A DNA stretch of 64,000 bases from NCBI GenBank assembly GCA_963643465.1, contig CAVIJT010000008.1, forward strand, positions 62,001-126,000, written 5' to 3'. Below the pieces are notes generated by a model. The model saw only the letters and a program-made list of their open reading frames with translations, made no database searches and was not told where the DNA came from. Positions 59,237-64,000 of this stretch are shown piece after piece. Within the stretch, counting starts at the first letter, position 1, and every line of letters starts with the position of its first letter. The position numbers were made by a program, and so were the translations under genes. This stretch comes from CAG-411 sp963643465. Its GTDB lineage: Bacteria; Bacillota; Clostridia; Lachnospirales; Lachnospiraceae.

Positions 59237-60458
59237 GATGACAATAAGAGATATTTGTACCTTTATAGGTGGTAGTCAACCACCTAAAGCAAAATTTGTT
59301 TACAAACCGCAACCAGGATATATAAGGTTGGTGCAAACAAGAGACAGATTAAATGATGATTTTATTACTTTTATACCAGAAGAATCAACTAAAAAATTGT
59401 GTGAGCCATCTGATATTTTGATTGGTAGATATGGTCCACCAATATTTCAGATTTTTAGAGGTTTTTCAGGAGCATATAATGTTGCGTTGATGAAGGCTGA
59501 ACCTAAAGAAAATATTGATAAAGATTACTTGTACTATTTTTTATTACAAAAAAGTATTTTGAAATATGTCGAATCTATGTCAATAAGAACAGGAGGACAG
59601 ACAGGAGTAGAGGTGGATAGTTTATATGATTATCCAGTTAATCTACCTGAAAAGGAATATCAAAAAAGAGTAGCAACGATATTGAAAAATATTGATGATA
59701 AAATTATGAATAACAAAAAAATAATTACCAGTTGCCAAGAAATAGCCAAAACTATTTACAGTTATTGGTTTTTGCAATATGATTTTCCTAATGTAGATGG
59801 GAAACCATATTGTGCAACAGGTGGGGAGATGAAATATAGTAAGGAAATGGAGAAGGAGATACCTATAGATTGGAGAGTTGGAAAACTTGAAGATTTAGGT
59901 GAAATTGTAGCAGGAGGAACACCTTCTACTGAAAAGAGAGAATACTATTGTAGTGAAGGTATTGCATGGATTACACCAAATGATTTATCAAATACAAGTG
60001 ATATGTTTATTAATCATGGAGAAATTGATATAACATCTGAGGGACTAAAAAATAGTTCTGCTAAATTGATGCCCCAAGGAAGTGTGCTATTAACATCAAG
60101 GGCTCCGATAGGATATATTGCAATAGCAAATAATGAAGTTACAACAAACCAGGGATTTAAATCAATTGTGCCAAGAGATGATGTAGGAACATTATTTGTA
60201 TACTATACTATTTTATTTATGGTTCCTTATCTGCAATCACTTGGTTCTGGGTCTACTTTTTCAGAGGTGTCAAAGGAAGTAGTTTCAAATGTAAAGATTG
60301 TAATTCCGCCAACAAGCTTAATAAATAAATTCAATCAGAAAATAGATAGGTATTGTAAGATGATAAATTCTTTAGAAAAAGAAAATAGGGAACTTGCTTC
60401 ACTTAGAGATTTTCTACTCCCATTATTAATGAATGGAGAAGTGACTTTTAAAGAGTAG
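59223..60458 (+). CDS. hsdS: Type I restriction specificity subunit (system 2)
   Basis: This 411-residue protein has two target-recognition domains: MTIRDICTFIGGSQPPKAKF to about residue 150, and VGKLEDLGEIVAGGTPSTEK to about 380. Each is followed by a conserved helix (KRVATILKNIDDKIMNNKKI and FNQKIDRYCKMINSLEKENR). The end LRDFLLPLLMNGEVTF is typical. It determines the recognition site of system 2. The gene overlaps hsdM by 14 nt. Its recognition domains do not resemble those of system 1 by eye. Confidence 0.9.
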   Translation: MKTTKMTIRDICTFIGGSQPPKAKFVYKPQPGYIRLVQTRDRLNDDFITFIPEESTKKLCEPSDILIGRYGPPIFQIFRGFSGAYNVALMKAEPKENIDKDYLYYFLLQKSILKYVESMSIRTGGQTGVEVDSLYDYPVNLPEKEYQKRVATILKNIDDKIMNNKKIITSCQEIAKTIYSYWFLQYDFPNVDGKPYCATGGEMKYSKEMEKEIPIDWRVGKLEDLGEIVAGGTPSTEKREYYCSEGIAWITPNDLSNTSDMFINHGEIDITSEGLKNSSAKLMPQGSVLLTSRAPIGYIAIANNEVTTNQGFKSIVPRDDVGTLFVYYTILFMVPYLQSLGSGSTFSEVSKEVVSNVKIVIPPTSLINKFNQKIDRYCKMINSLEKENRELASLRDFLLPLLMNGEVTFKE

Positions 60459-60468
60459 CATATGAACA

Positions 60469-60492
60469 GGGTCAAGAAATGATTCTTGGCCC
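60469..60492 (+). other. Intergenic hairpin before cyclase-like gene
   Basis: GGGTCAAGAA-ATGA-TTCTTGGCCC forms a 10-bp stem with one G-U pair and a tetraloop, 12 nt before the next ATG. No T-run follows. It replaces an obvious Shine-Dalgarno and could block or control translation. Confidence 0.55.
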
Positions 60493-60504
60493 TAAAGAAA
60501 TATT

Positions 60505-61338
60505 ATGGCAGAAGATGAATTAGAATATTTTATAGAACATAGAGATAAAAAATATTTATTTGCATTTCTTGATATTTTAGCATATAGCAGTAAGGTGCGA
60601 GTAAAAAGTGCAGAAGATTATATTGGGGATTTTATAGCAGATATTATGGCAATAGAGCAGGAGTATGTTCCTGAAGCATTGAATGTAGTGAGAAATAAAC
60701 AAGGATTAGTATCAAAAGTTAATACATTAATTTTTTCTGATAGTTTTTGTTTGTATTGGGAAATTGGCGATTATGAAGATATAGAAAAGAATATTAATGG
60801 AGAAGAATTCAGGATTTTGTTTGATGATGTAGTGGATTTCATTTGTGATATTCAAAATAGAGCACTTAATGCTAATATTTTATTTAGAGGTGCATTTTCT
60901 ATTGGACGACACTATGAGCATAATAATGTAACAGTATCTGAAGCATTGGTTAAAGCACATGATGCAGAAGGATATACTATTAATGGTCCAAGAATCGGAA
61001 TTGATTTGTCACAAGAAAATGAGTTTTTTAATGAGCCAGATTTTGCACAAAATCTTATTAGTTCGGGAAGAATGAAGCAAGAGGGCAATATTTTATACAT
61101 AGATTATTTGCAAATGTTTAGAAGAGTAAATACGTGGCATCCATTAAATAAAACTGTGGAAATGATAACTATAAAAAATAATAAGAATAGTTACTTTGAT
61201 AATATTTCTTTAATAGAACAAGATAATTTCATTAGTCCAGATAAGAAACCACACATTATTGAAAAATATAATTGGTTAAAGAAGTATCATAATGATAAAT
61301 GCGAAGAACTAGGGTACCCCGAATATGTTATAGAATAA
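60505..61338 (+). CDS. Class III nucleotide cyclase-fold protein (putative)
   Basis: This 277-residue protein has the layout of class III nucleotidyl-cyclase folds: a first metal-site aspartate in LFAFLDILAYSS (near residue 23), a second in LIFSDSFCLYWE (near 77), then ILFRGAFSIGRHYEHNNVTV, SEALVKAHDAEGY and GPRIGIDLS. The pairing of FLDIL and FSDS is what I use for the call; whether it makes a cyclic nucleotide is unknown. It follows the restriction operon and precedes a SieB-like membrane protein, which recalls defence pairs of a signal synthase and a membrane effector (inference). No clear Shine-Dalgarno is present; a hairpin sits just upstream. Confidence 0.55.
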   Translation: MAEDELEYFIEHRDKKYLFAFLDILAYSSKVRVKSAEDYIGDFIADIMAIEQEYVPEALNVVRNKQGLVSKVNTLIFSDSFCLYWEIGDYEDIEKNINGEEFRILFDDVVDFICDIQNRALNANILFRGAFSIGRHYEHNNVTVSEALVKAHDAEGYTINGPRIGIDLSQENEFFNEPDFAQNLISSGRMKQEGNILYIDYLQMFRRVNTWHPLNKTVEMITIKNNKNSYFDNISLIEQDNFISPDKKPHIIEKYNWLKKYHNDKCEELGYPEYVIE

Positions 61339-61352
61339 GGAGGGAGAATGTT

Positions 61353-61619
61353 TTGAGCGTGATAAAAAGTATTATAGAAAAATTAAAGTTGAAAGAGCTA
61401 TTTGCAATTATTTTTATAGCAGCATTAATAATTACTTTTGTGCCGGCTGATTTAGCACAAAAGATGCAAATAGATAATTTCAGAAATACATATCAAACAT
61501 ATATAAGTCTTTGTCTCATTGTTGGTGGTTCATATTATGTTTTGTGTATTTTGGGAAAAATAAAGAGTTTCATATGGAAGAAAATGCATAGTTGGGAAAA
61601 GTTGCTATCAATTATATGA
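61353..61619 (+). CDS. SieB-like superinfection exclusion protein, N-terminal membrane half
   Basis: This 88-residue protein has two membrane segments, FAIIFIAALIITFVPADLA (about 17-35) and ISLCLIVGGSYYVLCILGKI (about 49-68), followed by a basic stretch FIWKKMHSWEK. The pattern matches the N-terminal half of the superinfection exclusion protein B family. Start TTG 61353 is set by AAGGAGGG 8 nt upstream; ATG 61348 is in another frame and stops at once. The stop TGA overlaps the ATG of the second half (ATGA), so the family's single chain is here split into two coupled frames, or the gene has suffered a frameshift near GGGAAAAG at 61593. Confidence 0.6.
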   Translation: MSVIKSIIEKLKLKELFAIIFIAALIITFVPADLAQKMQIDNFRNTYQTYISLCLIVGGSYYVLCILGKIKSFIWKKMHSWEKLLSII

Positions 61620-61897
61620 AGAAATATATGAGCCCAGATGAAATGGGTCTCTTAGTAGAAGCTTTTTATGATAGGGAAAACAATAGATTTTGTTTATCAG
61701 GGCAGCTTGATTATAGTGATGGAAGAATAGTACCATTAGAAAGTAAAAAAATTATTTATCGAGCGTCTCAGCTAGGAAGTCTTGTTTATGGGTTTACATA
61801 TAACTTACAACCATATGCACTAAAATTTCTTAATGAGAATTTTATGGCAGGAAATATAATAGTAGATAACAAAGGCGTTAGATGGCAGTTTAAATAA
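61616..61897 (+). CDS. SieB-like superinfection exclusion protein, C-terminal half
   Basis: This 93-residue protein from ATG 61616 reads MKKYMSPDEMGLLVEAFYDR, then VPLESKKIIYRASQLGSLVY and GFTYNLQPYALKFLNENF, which corresponds to the soluble C-terminal half of the SieB family (family members have IIYRAS and NIQPWAWEYL-like blocks). The frame is also open upstream from 61592. Start and preceding stop share ATGA, so translation could be coupled. With the preceding gene it would restore a normal-length SieB protein. Confidence 0.55.
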   Translation: MKKYMSPDEMGLLVEAFYDRENNRFCLSGQLDYSDGRIVPLESKKIIYRASQLGSLVYGFTYNLQPYALKFLNENFMAGNIIVDNKGVRWQFK

Positions 61898-62237
61898 CAA
61901 AATAGTTAATAAGAGTTGATATTGATTTTAATTTTAAAAGAGGATGCAACTTTTAAGCTTACGTTAGTATCTATGTTTTTTTCTTAGAGGTATAAATTTT
62001 AGTTATAAAATTGAAATTAGAATCTATAATATAATGTACCCCACATAGCAGGGGGATAATTTAAAATACACTCCAATATTATTTGGGGTTGCAACCTGTA
62101 AAATGAAATCCAATATTAAACATTTGGTAGTGGTGTACATGAACGCCACAAGTTCAAAGGGTTCAGATTCCATTGTTACCTTAAAGGGTGCAGGTTAGCT
62201 GAAAATAGAAAAAGCCTTAAACATCTCACATGGGAGT
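61898..62237 (+). other. 340-nt non-coding region with candidate structured RNA
   Basis: No gene seen. It holds tandem TATAAT boxes (62025-62035), a run of pairings that could form a folded RNA (62037-62200), and the terminator for both strands (62212-62252). Confidence 0.55.
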
Positions 62238-62252
62238 TTAAGGCTTCTTTTT
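62037..62252 (+). ncRNA. Candidate small structured RNA
   Basis: Downstream of tandem TATAAT boxes, ACCCCA (62038-62043) can pair with TGGGGT (62084-62089). AACCTG (62093-62098) can pair with CAGGTT (62191-62196), closing a domain with inner stems GTGG/CCAC (about 62134-62153) and GGTA/TACC. A strong terminator follows at 62212. The combination of promoter, closed fold and terminator without an ORF suggests an independent RNA of about 200 nt. I did not match it to a known family. Confidence 0.4.
62212..62252. terminator. Bidirectional terminator
   Basis: A perfect 11-bp stem AAGCCTTAAAC / GTTTAAGGCTT (62212-62222 with 62236-62246) is followed by CTTTTT on the plus strand and has an A-rich 5' side serving the minus strand. 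It overlaps the stop of the minus-strand regulator. Confidence 0.8.
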
Positions 62253-62510
62253 GTGTTGGAACTTTGCGGTTATTAATGCTTTTCTTTCTTCTATATCCAA
62301 TAATTCGGATTCTGTAGGCTCAAATTTCATAATGTCATTAATGTCACAATTTAAAATAAGACATAATTCATTCAAAGTAGTGGAGCTGATAGGCTCGTTG
62401 TGGCTCATTCTGCGTAAAGTGTTGCTTGATAAACCATAATGGTATATGAGTTGGTATTTGGTGATGCCTTTTTCCTGTAATGTAGCCCACATTGGTTCAT
62501 AATTTATCAA
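62238..62510 (-). CDS. Cro-like helix-turn-helix regulator
   Basis: This 90-residue XRE-family protein reads MINYEPMWATLQEKGITKYQ, then the recognition region YGLSSNTLRRMSHNEPISST and LNELCLILNCDINDIMKFEP, followed by a charged tail. It is of the same small group as the regulator at 21184. It is transcribed divergently from the zinc-ribbon/NERD genes, whose promoter is flanked by two direct repeats that could be its operators. AGAAAGAAGGA is upstream on the minus strand. Confidence 0.82.
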   Translation of the reverse strand: MINYEPMWATLQEKGITKYQLIYHYGLSSNTLRRMSHNEPISSTTLNELCLILNCDINDIMKFEPTESELLDIEERKALITAKFQHKKKP

Positions 62511-62605
62511 TTAAAATTCCTTCTTTCTATAATTCCTAAGAGATATTATTTCCATATATATATTTTATTACCAATGCAAAATATTGAATATTAGTTAAAG
62601 ATTAC

Positions 62606-62629
62606 TAGGGGCAATAAAGTGAATATGAA
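62606..62629 (+). repeat. Direct repeat upstream of promoter, copy 1
   Basis: TAGGGGCAATAAAGTGAATA and the next four bases match 62673-62696 with a few differences. It lies directly upstream of the -35 box at 62633. Confidence 0.6.
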
Positions 62630-62632
62630 GCC

Positions 62633-62661
62633 TTGAAACGAGGTAGATTCTGCGATATAAT
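62633..62661 (+). promoter_or_regulatory. Strong promoter for zinc-ribbon/NERD genes
   Basis: TTGAAA (62633-62638), a 17-nt spacer and TATAAT (62656-62661). It is flanked by the two direct repeats at 62606 and 62673, as expected for a repressor-controlled promoter. Confidence 0.75.
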
Positions 62662-62672
62662 TTAAGAAGAAA

Positions 62673-62696
62673 TAGGGGCAATAAATTGCATATAAA
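62673..62696 (+). repeat. Direct repeat downstream of promoter, copy 2
   Basis: TAGGGGCAATAAATTGCATA and following bases, 67 bp after copy 1. It lies just after the expected transcription start. Confidence 0.6.
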
Positions 62697-62787
62697 AGAA
62701 AAATAAATTTTTTTACTTTTTTTGAAACCTTTTGAAACTATCCTTGCTCTCTTATATATAAAACAAACAAGAAGGGAGAATAAACAT

Positions 62788-63237
62788 ATGAATGGAAGAG
62801 ATTTAGAAGAATTAATTGTTGCTAATAAACCTGTAGTATGTGAGAAGTGTAATGGAAAGATGTTTTATGTGCATGGTGGTTTATATCGTTGCGAAAAATG
62901 TGGACATGAAATCCTAGATGATTTTGGAAAGGTAAAGCAATTTTTGGAATCAAATGGACCTACATCCGTTTTTGCAATATCCCAAGCAACGGGAGTTGAT
63001 ATGGAAATTATTGAAATTTTTTTAAGACAAGGGAGGGTGGAGATACCAGAAGGTAGCAAGTATTACATTTCTTGTGAGAAATGTGGATGCAGCATTCGCT
63101 ATGGCAGATTTTGCCCGGAATGTGTGAGGGAACTTGCAGGTGGTATAAAGAGTGCTTTTTTAGCAGATATGGGGGAAAGACCAAAACATGATAATAGTAT
63201 GCATGGGAAAGTACATTTTTTAAATAGAGTAAGATAA
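62788..63237 (+). CDS. Zinc-ribbon / winged-helix protein (YvyF-like)
   Basis: This 149-residue protein has a zinc ribbon, CEKCNGKMFYVHGGLYRCEKCG (two CxxC pairs near residues 18-40, given here only to mark the cysteines' span), a winged-helix-like middle with LESNGPTSVFAISQATGVD, and a second CxxC pair set, CEKCGCSIRYGRFCPECV, near 97-115. The arrangement resembles the YvyF/flagellar-operon regulator family, but there are no flagellar genes here, so it is more likely an element-encoded regulator. Start ATG 62788 has AAGGGAG upstream. Confidence 0.65.
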   Translation: MNGRDLEELIVANKPVVCEKCNGKMFYVHGGLYRCEKCGHEILDDFGKVKQFLESNGPTSVFAISQATGVDMEIIEIFLRQGRVEIPEGSKYYISCEKCGCSIRYGRFCPECVRELAGGIKSAFLADMGERPKHDNSMHGKVHFLNRVR

Positions 63238-63270
63238 ACAAATATATTTTATATACGGAGGAACAAGAAT

Positions 63271-64000
63271 ATGAAATTACTTAGTGTAGTACAAAAAGTT
63301 ACATCAAAACTTTATATGGATAAGAAGGTATCCGCTGATATTCAAAAAATTAAGGAAGAAAGTGGCTTGCAGGAAATCAACTGGAGAGCTTTCTTGCAGG
63401 AGAAAAATAAATATCCAGAAGAAGTGCAGACTGTTATCGAAGCACAAAACCAGGACCATGTAAAATTGTATGATGAAGATATTGCAAATATTGACAAGAT
63501 TATGGAAGAAACAAAAGGTATGGTTAGTAGTGAAATACCAGAATGTGTACACATGCATTATTTGGATGGCAGTATTGAATTTCACAAACAGGTAGACCTT
63601 GCGTGTATTGCATCTTCCAATGGAAGAAGTGAAACAAGTCTTAGTACTAAATTATTGTATGCACAACCATATCTTTATGGTGATACAGCAGAAGTAGATA
63701 TAAATATAGAAGCACAGGCAATTTATAACTCGTTTTTAACGCTTAGAGAAGAATCTGAAAAGAATGTAAGGATTGCACAAAAAGGAAAGTCTGGGGAAGA
63801 CTATGTTAGTAGGATTTTGAACCAGTATAGGAATAAATTTTTCATATTAGAGAATATTGTTATCCCTGCATATGAAGAAAAAGGAAATACATCAGAAACA
63901 GATGTATATATCATAAGCAGTAAAGGTATCTTTGTATGTGAAGTAAAAAATTATGGTTCATCAGGTCAGACGCTTTATATTCCTGAGCATGGAGACTGGA
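63271..64000 (+). CDS. NERD-domain protein, 3'-truncated by window edge
   Basis: This open frame of 243 codons starts at ATG 63271 (CGGAGG 9 nt upstream) and runs off the window. The first about 165 residues are helical, with KKVSADIQKIKEESGLQEIN. A NERD nuclease-related domain begins near residue 168: KGKSGEDYVSRILNQYRNKF, then TSETDVYIISSKGIFVCEVK, which has the D and the ExK of the PD-(D/E)XK fold (D near 213, E and K near 225-227). NERD proteins are associated with DNA processing on mobile elements. The rest of the protein is outside the window. Confidence 0.75.
   Translation, partial: MKLLSVVQKVTSKLYMDKKVSADIQKIKEESGLQEINWRAFLQEKNKYPEEVQTVIEAQNQDHVKLYDEDIANIDKIMEETKGMVSSEIPECVHMHYLDGSIEFHKQVDLACIASSNGRSETSLSTKLLYAQPYLYGDTAEVDINIEAQAIYNSFLTLREESEKNVRIAQKGKSGEDYVSRILNQYRNKFFILENIVIPAYEEKGNTSETDVYIISSKGIFVCEVKNYGSSGQTLYIPEHGDW

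Noticed and set aside
62128..62182. tRNA gene suggested by a GGGTTCAGATTCC block
   Set aside because: The T-arm stem does not pair over 5 bp, and no acceptor or anticodon stems of tRNA geometry can be drawn.

Overview
The window reads as part of a low-GC Clostridia genome, most likely Lachnospiraceae. The basis is AT-rich coding DNA, strong AGGAGG-type ribosome binding sites, occasional TTG/GTG starts, a YitJ-type folate enzyme, a ferredoxin-type sulfite reductase, and clostridial accessory families such as DUF5688. No rRNA or tRNA gene was recognised. There is an assembly gap of 43 N at 43388-43430, so linkage of the left two thirds to the right third rests on scaffolding.

Region 1 (1-17439) is ordinary chromosome. 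It holds the 3' part of an ABC-F ATPase gene, a ferritin-like protein, a lipoprotein solute-binding protein paired with a methyl-accepting chemotaxis protein, a fused homocysteine methyltransferase/methylenetetrahydrofolate reductase, and a sulfate assimilation cluster (sulfite reductase, AprA-like flavoprotein, ferredoxin, CysD, CysN). A small alarmone synthetase and guaA follow. The sulfur genes imply sulfate to APS (CysDN), APS to sulfite (flavoprotein plus ferredoxin), then sulfite to sulfide.

Region 2 (17428-37525) is a 20.1 kb integrated element in the 3' end of guaA. The last 12 bases of guaA are repeated exactly at 37514-37525, and a 19-base motif with one mismatch lies just inside each end. 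The element carries a CI-like regulator, an excisionase-like protein, a tyrosine integrase, two small ribbon-helix-helix-like proteins, an array of 22-bp-spaced iterons and a cluster of hairpins that could be an oriT. I see no relaxase, so it would have to be mobilised by another element. The rest is a defence island: a type I restriction-modification system with a broken extra gene, an Mrr-type nuclease, a UG/DRT-class reverse transcriptase with a structured 300-base leader, an AlbA/Schlafen-type ATP-binding protein, and a four-gene cluster with three TIR-type proteins. An antisense tiny hydrophobic peptide gene with its own promoter and Shine-Dalgarno sits inside the reverse transcriptase leader.

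Region 3 (37526-42980) holds a Tn7-like tnsA-tnsB-tnsC-tnsD/tniQ operon behind a repeat-rich leader. In Tn7 the tnsA-proximal end faces the attachment gene; here that end faces guaA, with the 20 kb element in between. This allows the model that a guaA-directed Tn7-like transposon inserted first and the integrase element later.

Region 4 (43431-64000) is plasmid- or ICE-like cargo: a helicase, CHC2/Toprim primase, DNA methyltransferase, SSB, DUF5688, a DUF262 protein with a very acidic tail, RadC-like protein, a second complete type I restriction-modification system, a nucleotide-cyclase-like protein, a SieB-like superinfection exclusion protein split over two overlapping frames, a probable structured RNA, a Cro-like regulator, a zinc-ribbon protein and the start of a NERD-domain protein. 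Several genes here are preceded by strong intergenic hairpins, and one two-hairpin leader occurs twice almost unchanged.
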